Positions 7,380-15,834 of a stretch of DNA of 33,335 nt are shown here, in pieces (positions within the stretch are counted from its first letter, which is position 1; every line of letters begins with the position of its first letter). The stretch is from Lachnospiraceae bacterium. Lineage in GTDB: Bacteria > Bacillota > Clostridia > Lachnospirales > Lachnospiraceae. Where the stretch lies: assembly GCA_022510665.1 (NCBI GenBank), contig JAFLSZ010000013.1, positions 1 to 33,335 of the forward strand, in the 5' to 3' direction. The notes beneath the pieces are model-generated. The model saw only the letters and a program-made list of their open reading frames with translations, did no database searches and was not told where the DNA came from. Both the position numbers and the translations under genes were made by a program.

Positions 7380-8983
7380 AAGTAACCTTACTTTATAAAG
7401 ACAGGGAATGGGGCACGGAAAAAAGTTATTTTGACAAAGAGGAGATTTGCAAAGACTTAAATCTAAATATAATATTTAAAACGGCAGGTAGCTTTTCCGA
7501 TGAACCGGAGGAAGGAAAGGCAGTAAAGATTGCCATGGAACGGGATAATCATGTGGTGGAGATGACTAAGCGCGTTATGCTGACCCCGCTTTTGACACAG
7601 GAGGAGGTATATTACCGCCAGCAGATGGTAAAGGAGGCGGTAGAAAATTACGGCTGGATTAAGGAGTTGTATCAGGCGGCAAAGGAAGCCGGAGAAGAAG
7701 TAGCGCGTTTTACGGCGGAAAAGAAAAAGCGCGGTTACGGAAGCGGCACGGATCAAGGCAGACAGCATATTGCCAATATTTCGTATTTGGAACGGATTGT
7801 ATATTATCTGGACCGTGTAGAGGCGGCAATGAGAAACTGGAAGGAGAGTTTTGTGACCGAAGAGGCGGCCGCGTTTGCCGGGAACTTTTTATCAGAGTAC
7901 CATCCGGAGTATAAGGAGTGTTTAAAGAAAGTAGTAAAGGATATCCGTACCTCCACGGTGGACGGAATCATGGAAGTGGCGGCGGCGTTGGGACCGGGAC
8001 TTTCGATGACGGCGCTCGTTCTTTGCGATATCAGGGAACCGGAAGTTATAAAAACCGGATTTTTGCGCAGCGCCGCCGGGAAAATCGGTGGGTTCTGCCG
8101 CAGTCTGTTTGAGAAAGATACGAAGTCGATAGACGGGGAAAACCAGAATCTTTTACAGGATATCGGGGAGATTAAAAACGTGACATTAGGAGCCATGATG
8201 CACTTTTTTGAACCGTTTTTGGAAGAAAAGGAGATTTTTTTCAGACAGATGTATTTACAGACAGCGTTTTTAATGGGAGCAGCGAACCTTTATTACAGGG
8301 TACACAGGGTCGGCGTAGATTTTTGTTTTCCGAAAGTAGTGGAGCAAAAGGATATGTCTTTTGAGGGACTGGTAGAAATGAGTCTTGCGCTTTACAATCT
8401 CCGCTGTCCGGTAGCTAACACTCTTTTTGCTAAGGATAAGCACCTTGTGGTAGTGACCGGAGCAAATCAGGGCGGAAAATCGACCTATCTGCGCAGTATC
8501 GGCATCGCACAGGTAATGATGCAGTGTGGAATGTATGTGCCGGCGAAAAGTTTTGAAAGCGGTCTGTACCGGAATGTTTTTACGCATTTTACAAGGCGCG
8601 AGGACAGTGCCATGAACAGCGGCCGTCTGGACGAGGAGCTTGGCAGAATGGAGCGTATCATAGATAATCTGACAAAGGATTCCGTTCTGCTTTTGAATGA
8701 ATCGTTTGCGACTACAACGGAAAAAGAAGGCTCCCTGATTGCGGAGGATATTACGAAAGCGCTGTATGAATGCGGCGTACGGGTTATGATGGTGACTCAT
8801 CTGATGGCGTTTGCCAAAAGCTGTTATGAAAAAAGGCCGGAACACGCGCTCTTTTTATCGGCGGAGCGGCAGGACGACGGTGTACGTACTTTTCGCATGA
8901 TAGAACAGGAGCCGGAACTGACGAGTTACGGACTGGATTTGTACGAAGCCTTAATCAATGCGCCCGCGGCCGAATCGGAATAA
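7376..8983 (+). CDS. MutS-like ATPase, second of a tandem pair
   Basis: A 535-residue paralogue of the preceding protein. The N-terminal part is helical (clamp/lever-like). The C-terminal ATPase has Walker A TGANQGGKST (G362-T370), a signature region with MNSGRLDEELGRME, Walker B VLLLNESF (N441-E442) and VTHLMAF. As in its neighbour, the Walker B aspartate is asparagine, so the change is shared and not random decay. The mismatch-binding and Smr domains are absent. Its ATG overlaps the upstream stop codon, which implies translational coupling and roughly equal amounts. A heterodimer analogous to MutS-family dimers is plausible (inference). Confidence 0.85.
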   Translation: MKVTLLYKDREWGTEKSYFDKEEICKDLNLNIIFKTAGSFSDEPEEGKAVKIAMERDNHVVEMTKRVMLTPLLTQEEVYYRQQMVKEAVENYGWIKELYQAAKEAGEEVARFTAEKKKRGYGSGTDQGRQHIANISYLERIVYYLDRVEAAMRNWKESFVTEEAAAFAGNFLSEYHPEYKECLKKVVKDIRTSTVDGIMEVAAALGPGLSMTALVLCDIREPEVIKTGFLRSAAGKIGGFCRSLFEKDTKSIDGENQNLLQDIGEIKNVTLGAMMHFFEPFLEEKEIFFRQMYLQTAFLMGAANLYYRVHRVGVDFCFPKVVEQKDMSFEGLVEMSLALYNLRCPVANTLFAKDKHLVVVTGANQGGKSTYLRSIGIAQVMMQCGMYVPAKSFESGLYRNVFTHFTRREDSAMNSGRLDEELGRMERIIDNLTKDSVLLLNESFATTTEKEGSLIAEDITKALYECGVRVMMVTHLMAFAKSCYEKRPEHALFLSAERQDDGVRTFRMIEQEPELTSYGLDLYEALINAPAAESE

Positions 8984-9027
8984 GACGGGATTCTCTTATT
9001 TTGCGCTACATTTTCTTTGAAAAAAGA

Positions 9028-9056
9028 TTGACAGTACCGCGCTTCATTGATATCAT
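9028..9056 (+). promoter_or_regulatory. Promoter of xylB
   Basis: A consensus TTGACA (9028-9033), a 17-nt spacer and TATCAT (9051-9056). The leader of about 75 nt before the xylB start shows no obvious riboswitch or clear operator. Confidence 0.7.
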
Positions 9057-9138
9057 AAAATTAAGGTGCCTTGTGTTCGTTTTCGGAAAAAGTGAGTGCC
9101 GGAAATGTTTGGGACGCAAGTGCAGGAAAGGAGATATA

Positions 9139-10614
9139 ATGTATTATTTAGGTGTAGATTTAGGTACTTCCTCCGTAAAGCTTGTGCTGATGGAGAGCGA
9201 CGGTACGATTGTAAAAACAGCAAGCCGTGAGTACGGTTTGTCTTTCCCGAAGCCGGGGTGGTCCGAGCAGAATCCGGAGGACTGGTTTGCGGGGTTTGAA
9301 AGCGGACTTTCCGAGATTTTTGACGGGCTGGATAAAAGCCGGCTGGCAGGTATCAGCTTCGGCGGCCAGATGCACGGCCTTGTAATTCTGGATGAGAATG
9401 ATAAGGTGATTCGTCCGGCGATTCTTTGGAATGACGGCAGAACGCAGGAAGAGTGCGATTACTTAAATAAAACAATTGGCCGCGAGAAGATTTCTTCTTA
9501 CACCGCAAACATGGCGCTGACCGGTTTTACCGCTCCTAAGATTCTCTGGGTAAAGAAAAACGAGCCGGAAAACTTTGCGAAGATTAAAAAGATTATGCTT
9601 CCGAAAGACTACCTTGCGTATCTTCTTTCCGGCGTACACTGTACGGATGCTTCCGATGCTGCAGGTATGCTGTTAATGGATGTCGAGCACAAGTGCTGGT
9701 CTAAGGAAATGCTTGAAATCTGCGGTATCAGGGAAGAACAGCTTGCAAAGATATTTGACAGCTATGAAGTTGTCGGAAATCTTTCAAAGGCAATGGCAGA
9801 GCGCTTAGGTCTTTCCGAAAACGTAAAGATTATCGCGGGTGCGGGCGACAACGCTGCCGGCGCGGTCGGAACCGGTACTACCAAGGACGGTATGTGTATC
9901 GTATCTCTGGGTACTTCCGGTACGGTATTTGTAGCGTGCGACAAGTTCGCGGTAGATGATCAGAATGCGTTACATATGTTTGCGCACGCAAACGGCAAGT
10001 ATCACTTAATGGGCTGTATGCTTTCCGCGGCGTCCTCCAACAAGTGGTGGATGGACGAAATCATCGGAACGAAGGATTACGCGGGTGAGCAAAAGGCAAT
10101 CACTGCCCTTGGCGAGAACCATGTTTACTATCTTCCGTACCTTATGGGCGAAAGAACTCCGCACAACAACCCGAATGCGAGAGGCTGCTTTATCGGCCTG
10201 ACGATGGATTCCACGAGAGCCGATATGACTCAGGCGGTGTTGGAGGGCGTTACTTATGCGCTTCGTGATTCTCTTGAAATTGCGAGAAGTCTTGGTGTGA
10301 AGATTGACCGTGTCCGCGCAACGGGCGGCGGCGCGAAGAGCCCGCTTTGGAGAAAGATGCTCGCGAACATTATGAATGTAAAAGTAGATATCATTAACAG
10401 CGAGGAAGGCCCGGGATACGGTGCGGCGATTCTTGCTGCCGTTGGCTGCGGCGAGTATGCGTCCGTAGAGGAAGCGGCGGATAAGTTTATTACGGTGGTG
10501 GATACTACCGAACCGGAAGCCGCGTTAGTCGCAAAGTATGAGGAAAAGTACCAAGTGTTCAAAAAGCTTTATCCGGCATTGAAGGAGAGTTTTGATGCGG
10601 TAGCGACCGTATAG
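9139..10614 (+). CDS. xylB: Xylulokinase
   Basis: A 491-residue FGGY-family sugar kinase that phosphorylates D-xylulose to xylulose 5-phosphate for the pentose phosphate pathway. The N-terminal phosphate-binding motif is GVDLGTSSVK. The xylulokinase-type GGQMHGLV and ILWNDGRT motifs follow. GAGDNAAGAVG carries the likely catalytic base D237, and VRATGGGAKSPLW is the C-terminal adenosine site. ATG 9139, with GGAAAGGAG upstream, gives the normal family length; an in-frame upstream start at 9001 would run through the promoter. It is a single-gene unit with its own promoter and terminator. No xylose isomerase or pentose transporter is in the window. Confidence 0.94.
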   Translation: MYYLGVDLGTSSVKLVLMESDGTIVKTASREYGLSFPKPGWSEQNPEDWFAGFESGLSEIFDGLDKSRLAGISFGGQMHGLVILDENDKVIRPAILWNDGRTQEECDYLNKTIGREKISSYTANMALTGFTAPKILWVKKNEPENFAKIKKIMLPKDYLAYLLSGVHCTDASDAAGMLLMDVEHKCWSKEMLEICGIREEQLAKIFDSYEVVGNLSKAMAERLGLSENVKIIAGAGDNAAGAVGTGTTKDGMCIVSLGTSGTVFVACDKFAVDDQNALHMFAHANGKYHLMGCMLSAASSNKWWMDEIIGTKDYAGEQKAITALGENHVYYLPYLMGERTPHNNPNARGCFIGLTMDSTRADMTQAVLEGVTYALRDSLEIARSLGVKIDRVRATGGGAKSPLWRKMLANIMNVKVDIINSEEGPGYGAAILAAVGCGEYASVEEAADKFITVVDTTEPEAALVAKYEEKYQVFKKLYPALKESFDAVATV

Positions 10615-10660
10615 ATTTTGAAGCTTTTTTGAAACGCCAAAAAATAAATTGTGATTTAAT

Positions 10661-10701
10661 AAAAAGGCGAGAGGCGTTTTGAAAGTGTCCCTTGCCTTTT
10701 T
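10661..10701 (+). terminator. Terminator after xylB
   Basis: AAAAAGGCGAG (10661-10671) pairs with CTTGCCTTTTT (10691-10701) with one wobble, and the right arm ends in a T run. The A-rich left arm and T-rich right arm could allow use in either direction. Confidence 0.65.
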
Positions 10702-10713
10702 ATGTCAGAAATA

Positions 10714-10801
10714 AAGTCCGACGCAGCGCTGCGTATGCAAAAATTAAGATAGTGTGCAGTCTACGGAATATAAAAAAGTATACAAAATGCGAAAACTCAA
10801 G
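10714..10801 (+). repeat. Palindromic repeat family, half-element copy A
   Basis: It begins with AAGTCCG and a perfect 14-bp palindrome ACGCAGC-GCTGCGT (10721-10734). It continues through AGATAGTGTGCAGTCTACGG and a GTATAC block and ends with AAATGCGAAAACTCAAG. It aligns over about 80 nt with the reverse complement of the left arm of the element at 16409-16660. Only one arm is present, so this is a partial copy or a single-arm form. The promoter of the next gene starts 15 nt after its end. Confidence 0.75.
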
Positions 10802-10816
10802 ATAAAAAAAATACAG

Positions 10817-10847
10817 TTGACATGACTTTGCCACAGGTATCTGTTAT
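10817..10847 (+). promoter_or_regulatory. Probable promoter of the GH127-GH25 gene
   Basis: A consensus TTGACA (10817-10822) is followed after 19 nt by TGTTAT (10842-10847). The long spacer is suboptimal. A longer-spaced TATATT overlaps the same site. Confidence 0.5.
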
Positions 10848-10900
10848 ATTAAAAGCAATTTTATTGAGGCGGATTTACAAAAAGAGGAAAGGAGTTTAAC

Positions 10901-13900
10901 ATGCGGATACATAATTTTGCATTAAATGCGGTGGAAGTTACGGAACCGTATTTAGACGGCGTGTTTCGTAAAGAGCAGGAGTATCTGCGCAGTATTGACT
11001 GTGACAGACTTCTTGCCGGTTTCCGTAAAACGGCAGGATTTAAGAAAGAGGCGGATCCTTATCCGGGAGGATGGGAAGACGGCGAGATGGCGGGGCATAC
11101 GTTAGGCCATTATATGACGGCGCTGGCGCAGATGAAAGCAACCACCAATTCGAAAGATATTCAGTACAGAATGGTATATATTATACTGCAGCTGGCGGAA
11201 TGTCAAAGAGAGGACGGATATCTTTTTGCGTCCGGGGAAGAATTGTTTGACCGGGTAGAGAAAGGAGAACTGGCGTGGGCACCGTGGTATACGATGCACA
11301 AAATATTGTCCGGTCTTATCTGTGTGTACCGGCTCGGGAACCTGCCGCAGGCGTTAGAGGTCGCGGTAAAGCTTGGTATGTGGATTTACAAGCGCACGGC
11401 TGCGTGGACGGACGGAATCCAAGACCGTGTCCTTTCGGTAGAATACGGCGGTATGAACGACTGTCTGTACGAACTTTATCGGGAAACCGGAAAAAAGGAG
11501 TTTTTAGAAGCGGCCGAGAAATTTGATGAGGTGGAGCTGTTTAAGCAGGTTGAAGGAGGGGAGAATGTCCTTTCCGGTAAGAACGCGAATGCGATGATTC
11601 CTAAGTTTCTGGGTGCCCTGAACCGCTATTTCACGCTGGGAGAATCGGAGGAGCTTTATTTTCGGGCAGCGCGCTCTTTTTTTGATATGGTAACGCAGCA
11701 GCATACATATATTACCGGCGGAAACAGCGAGGGAGAGATTTTCGGCACACCGGATACGCTGGGAGAAAAACGGACGCAGTGTAACTGTGAAACGTGTAAT
11801 GCCTACAATATGTTAAAGCTCGCGGAAGGTTTGTATTCTGTAACCGGCGAGAGAAAGTACATGGATTTTTACGAGAGGACGTTTTTTAATTCCATTCTCG
11901 GTTCACAGAATCCGGAAACCGCTATGACAACGTATTTCCAGCCTATGGCGGCGGGATATTTTAAAACTTTCAGTACGCCTTTTGAGAGTTTCTGGTGCTG
12001 TACCGGTACCGGTATGGAGAGCTTTACAAAGCTAAACAACGGTATTTATCATGCGGGAGAGGATAAGCTGTATGTGAATCTGTATCTGAGCTCTTTCTTA
12101 CATGATGAAGAATTAAAATTAGAATTAATACAAGAAACAGACATGGAACATTTTGATTCTGTCAAGTTTCTGCTTTCGTTAGAAGAACCGAAGCGTTTTA
12201 CGCTTTGTCTCCGTATTCCGGACTGGGCAGGCGGGCGGTTTGAGCTGAAAGTCAACGGCGAAGAGATTGATTACACGGTACAGAAGGGTTATCTTATTTT
12301 AGAGCGCAAATGGGAAATAAGGGAACAGATTTCACTGCGCTTTTTCCCGGAAGTTAGGATACATTCTCTGCCGGATGCCGGGTACAGTGCGGCGGTGACT
12401 TATGGACCGTATGTACTGGCAGCGGGACTGGGACAGACCGAGATGACAACGGAAAACACCGGGGTTAATGTCGCGATACCGACCAAGAATGTGCCGGTGC
12501 GCGAGAAAATTGTGATAGATGATATCAGTGTGCGTGAGTGGTTTGCAAATTCCAAGAAAAATTTTGTAAAGACGGAAGATGAAATAGCGTTTTCACTGTC
12601 GGGAACCGATGCGGATGAAGAGCTTTTATTTACCCCGTATTACAAACATTATGAAGACCGTTATGCCGTTTATTTTGATTACTGTGCAAAAGAGGGAATT
12701 TCGGACAGCGAATTGAAAGAACTCACGGAAAAGCATGCAAAGGCTGCGGAACTTGCGGCACTTGAGGAGAAAAAAGCCCAGGAGCAGGCAAAACAGGCTA
12801 AAAAGCAGAAGGAAAAGCAGGATAGACAGGATAAAAAGCAGGAGTTGAAACAACCTGTCAAGAAGAAAATAAAACCGTACAAGAGATGGAAGGTAAAGCC
12901 TCCAAAGAAGCAGAAAAAAGGGAATGCGCTGGGTATTTTTGTATGTCATCTGATAGGAGCGGTTGTTCTTTTAGTACTTTTATATCTGTTTGCTGACCCG
13001 GTAGGAAAAGCTTTTTCCCAAGCGAAGAATGCGGTAGATGATTTTCTTATAAATAAGCTTCCGAATGTGGCGGAGGCGTTGGGAATCCAGGAAAAAGAAC
13101 CTGACATCGACACTCCGGTAATTGGCGGACAGACGCAGGATTCGGACCTGATATTACGCTATATAGAAAATCCGGAGGAATATACCGCATCCTGTGTACT
13201 GCCGGAAGGATACCGCGCACTTGTAACGAAAATGGACAAAAGAGAATATATTTGTATTGAAGGGAACGGACTTAGAGCTTATTATCCGAATGAAGTTATG
13301 GCAGACGGTGTCAAATATCTTTATTTGGAAAACGGCAGCGAAAAGGCAGTGCATTTCTGGGATTACAGTTTTGATGACCCGGAAATGCTCTGCCCCTCCC
13401 GGGGCGTTTACAATGCGTCGGATTTGGAACAGTACGCATTCTTCACTCCCGACGAGGGTAGAGTTCACATTGTAGATGCGAATACGTTTCAGGAGTATAC
13501 TATCGTTCCCTATGACAAAGAGTTGGCGTTTATGGCAGATATAGGCGCTTATGCGGAAGACGGAGACAACGTGCAGGTTGATACGGTAATCAACGGGAAA
13601 TCTTATTTGTTTTCCGTACCGAAACAGGAGGGAGACGATTTTGATTTCTCGGATTATACGATTCAGATAGAACATGACGGATATACTCTGGAAGAAGGCG
13701 GACTGCGGTTCGATGCCTATGTTACCTGTGCAAATACATATGTCGGTAAGGTAGTTGGAAAGCTTACGCTTTCCAACTATGCTTATGTGCTGAACCGGCT
13801 GGACTTTTATGCTTATGCCGAAGAAGATTACGCGGATGTCGGCGGCAGTGCCGTTATTTACGGCGTTACTTTGGAAGAAGCCCAAAAGGAACGGATTGCG

Positions 13901-14653
13901 ATTGCCGGCGACATGGGGGAGAGCCTGTTAATACCGGTCAGAGAAGATTTAAAAAAAAAATTATATGACTCGGAGGGTTTTGTAAAGAACGAAAGCGGAG
14001 AGTATTACTATGAAAAGGACGGAGAGACGGTATCCATAAAGGGAATTGATGTTTCCAGATATCAGGAAGCAATCGACTGGAAGAAAGCAGCGGCATCCGG
14101 CGTAGAATTTGCGATTATCCGTCTTGGGTTCCGCGGTATGGGGACAAACGGTACCTGTGAACTTGACCCATATTTTAAACAGAATGTAGAGGGGGCGCTT
14201 GCGGCCGGTATTAAGGTCGGCGTTTATTTTTTTACCCAGGCAACCAATGTAGAGGAAGCAAAAGAGGAAGCTGCATTCGTGATAGAGAACCTGAAAGGGT
14301 ATGACATTACATGGCCGGTAGCTTACGATACGGAGGAAATCACAAGTTATAAGGCAGCCCGTGCCAATTCTCTTCCCAGAGAAGTCCGGACCGCCTGCGC
14401 AAAAGCATTTATGGAAGATATCGCGGCGGCAGGATATACGCCTGTGCTGTATGTCAATACCCGTTGGTCGATTTTAAAACTTGATATGGGACAATTATCG
14501 AAATATGATTTATGGTATGCATACTATGGTGATTCCATATACTATCCGTACCATTTCACAATGTGGCAGTATACGGCTTCCGGCAAAGTAGACGGGATTA
14601 AGGGAGATGTCGATATGAATATCAGCTTTGTGGATTACGGAGCAAGGGAATAG
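10901..14653 (+). CDS. Fusion protein: GH127 beta-L-arabinofuranosidase, membrane segment and GH25 muramidase
   Basis: One uninterrupted 1250-residue frame. Residues 1 to about 600 are a GH127 (DUF1680) domain. E297 and C299 in CNCETCNAYN, and C366-C367 in FWCCTGTG, match the Zn-binding Glu and Cys residues of characterised GH127 enzymes, which include the nucleophile Cys. A Lys/Gln-rich linker (about 610-673) and one membrane segment (about 676-698) follow. Next is a beta-rich region I do not recognise (about 700-1035), then a GH25 lysozyme domain with D1050 in GIDVSRYQ and D1143-T-E1145 in AYDTEE. There is no signal peptide, so GH127 should be cytoplasmic and GH25 outside. GGAAAGGAG precedes ATG 10901. 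No in-frame ATG with a ribosome site precedes the membrane segment. mutY starts 11 nt after its stop. Confidence 0.85.
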   Translation: MRIHNFALNAVEVTEPYLDGVFRKEQEYLRSIDCDRLLAGFRKTAGFKKEADPYPGGWEDGEMAGHTLGHYMTALAQMKATTNSKDIQYRMVYIILQLAECQREDGYLFASGEELFDRVEKGELAWAPWYTMHKILSGLICVYRLGNLPQALEVAVKLGMWIYKRTAAWTDGIQDRVLSVEYGGMNDCLYELYRETGKKEFLEAAEKFDEVELFKQVEGGENVLSGKNANAMIPKFLGALNRYFTLGESEELYFRAARSFFDMVTQQHTYITGGNSEGEIFGTPDTLGEKRTQCNCETCNAYNMLKLAEGLYSVTGERKYMDFYERTFFNSILGSQNPETAMTTYFQPMAAGYFKTFSTPFESFWCCTGTGMESFTKLNNGIYHAGEDKLYVNLYLSSFLHDEELKLELIQETDMEHFDSVKFLLSLEEPKRFTLCLRIPDWAGGRFELKVNGEEIDYTVQKGYLILERKWEIREQISLRFFPEVRIHSLPDAGYSAAVTYGPYVLAAGLGQTEMTTENTGVNVAIPTKNVPVREKIVIDDISVREWFANSKKNFVKTEDEIAFSLSGTDADEELLFTPYYKHYEDRYAVYFDYCAKEGISDSELKELTEKHAKAAELAALEEKKAQEQAKQAKKQKEKQDRQDKKQELKQPVKKKIKPYKRWKVKPPKKQKKGNALGIFVCHLIGAVVLLVLLYLFADPVGKAFSQAKNAVDDFLINKLPNVAEALGIQEKEPDIDTPVIGGQTQDSDLILRYIENPEEYTASCVLPEGYRALVTKMDKREYICIEGNGLRAYYPNEVMADGVKYLYLENGSEKAVHFWDYSFDDPEMLCPSRGVYNASDLEQYAFFTPDEGRVHIVDANTFQEYTIVPYDKELAFMADIGAYAEDGDNVQVDTVINGKSYLFSVPKQEGDDFDFSDYTIQIEHDGYTLEEGGLRFDAYVTCANTYVGKVVGKLTLSNYAYVLNRLDFYAYAEEDYADVGGSAVIYGVTLEEAQKERIAIAGDMGESLLIPVREDLKKKLYDSEGFVKNESGEYYYEKDGETVSIKGIDVSRYQEAIDWKKAAASGVEFAIIRLGFRGMGTNGTCELDPYFKQNVEGALAAGIKVGVYFFTQATNVEEAKEEAAFVIENLKGYDITWPVAYDTEEITSYKAARANSLPREVRTACAKAFMEDIAAAGYTPVLYVNTRWSILKLDMGQLSKYDLWYAYYGDSIYYPYHFTMWQYTASGKVDGIKGDVDMNISFVDYGARE

Positions 14654-14664
14654 GAGCGGCTGTT

Positions 14665-15834
14665 GTGAAAAAGCAAAAGGACAGCAGGAGAACAAAAGAA
14701 TTTCCGGTAACAAAAGAAAGGCAGGAGTTTCGCAGAATTTATGCCGAGACGGTACCCTATCTTTTACAATGGTATGATTATAACAGGCGGATATTGCCGT
14801 GGCGTGAGGAACCGACTCCCTATCATGTCTGGGTGTCGGAAATTATGCTACAGCAGACAAGGGTCGAGGCGGTCAAAGGATATTATGACCGTTTTTTAAT
14901 GCGTCTGCCGGATATCGCGGCGCTGGCTTCGGCAGAGGAAGAAGAATTGCTGAAACTGTGGGAAGGCTTGGGTTATTACAGCCGTGTCCGCAACATGCAA
15001 AAAGCGGCGCGTATTATTGTGGAGCAGTACGGCGGAGAAATGCCGGCGGATTATGAAAAACTGCGCGCACTGCCCGGCATCGGGGATTATACGGCGGGGG
15101 CGGTTTCTTCGATTGCGTTCGGCCTGCCCTATCCCGCAGTAGACGGAAATGTTCTGCGGGTTATGAGCCGGATTGTCTGCAACGAGGCGGATATTACAAA
15201 AGAAAAGACAAAAAGGAAGTTAAAAGAAGATTTAACAACTATTCTTCCCGCACGGACAGGAGATTTTAACCAGTCTTTGATGGAGTTGGGCGCTATGGTA
15301 TGCCTGCCGAACGGAAAACCTTTATGCGAGCAGTGTCCGGTAGTACATCTGTGCAGGGCCTTTCACGAGGGCTGTGAAACAAAGCTGCCGGTAAAGCCGG
15401 CAAAAAAGGAGCGGCGAATTGAAAAACGTGTTGTTTATTTAATTTCCTGCGGAGGAAAGTTTTTACTGCACCACAGGGCAAAGAAAGGCCTGCTTGCGGG
15501 AATGTGGGAGTTTCCGAATTTCCCGGAAGAGGACGAACTGCCGGATTTGGGAGATAAATTCATCATAAAAAAGAGGAAAAAAGCAAAACATATCTTTTCC
15601 CATGTAGAGTGGCATATGGAAGGGATTTGGGTTGAGGCGGAAAATTCCGGAAAAGATATTTCTGCGCGTCTGATTGAAACAATGCGCAGATTGGGCGGAC
15701 GGAAAGAATCGGCCGAAGAGGCGGATGAGTGGCTTTTTGCGAGCCCGGAAGAAATGAAAGAAAGATATCCTATGCCGTCGGCATTTGAGGCATACTATAA
15801 GGAGGTTTATTATGAGAATCGGAACGGGCTATGA
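14665..15834 (+). CDS. mutY: A/G-specific adenine DNA glycosylase
   Basis: A 389-residue base-excision repair enzyme that removes A mispaired with 8-oxoG or G. The N-terminal helix-hairpin-helix glycosylase has [11 protein letters not shown] with the catalytic E59, the [11 protein letters not shown] hairpin and VDGNVLRV with D160. The spacing of 101 residues equals that of E. coli E37 to D138. The Fe-S loop is [18 protein letters not shown], a C-x7-C-x2-C-x5-C pattern with one residue more than the usual first gap. The C-terminal part (about 255-385) is NUDIX-like and recognises 8-oxoG. The start is GTG 14665 with AGGAG 8 nt upstream. It overlaps ispF by 23 nt, so the two are probably co-transcribed with the GH127-GH25 gene. 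Confidence 0.94.
   Translation: MKKQKDSRRTKEFPVTKERQEFRRIYAETVPYLLQWYDYNRRILPWREEPTPYHVWVSEIMLQQTRVEAVKGYYDRFLMRLPDIAALASAEEEELLKLWEGLGYYSRVRNMQKAARIIVEQYGGEMPADYEKLRALPGIGDYTAGAVSSIAFGLPYPAVDGNVLRVMSRIVCNEADITKEKTKRKLKEDLTTILPARTGDFNQSLMELGAMVCLPNGKPLCEQCPVVHLCRAFHEGCETKLPVKPAKKERRIEKRVVYLISCGGKFLLHHRAKKGLLAGMWEFPNFPEEDELPDLGDKFIIKKRKKAKHIFSHVEWHMEGIWVEAENSGKDISARLIETMRRLGGRKESAEEADEWLFASPEEMKERYPMPSAFEAYYKEVYYENRNGL

Noticed and set aside
5820-8983. Calling the tandem ATPases MutS or MutS2.
   Set aside because: Both lack the mismatch-recognition domains of MutS and the Smr domain of MutS2, and they are too short.
9001-9060. A possible further repeat copy upstream of xylB (CTCTTATTTTGCGC at about 8992-9005).
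   Set aside because: The similarity to the palindromic family is short and lacks the GATAGTGTGCA and CTCAAG blocks.
13154-13885. Minus-strand open frame of 243 codons.
   Set aside because: It lies wholly inside the GH127-GH25 gene on the other strand, with no promoter, ribosome site or recognisable domain.
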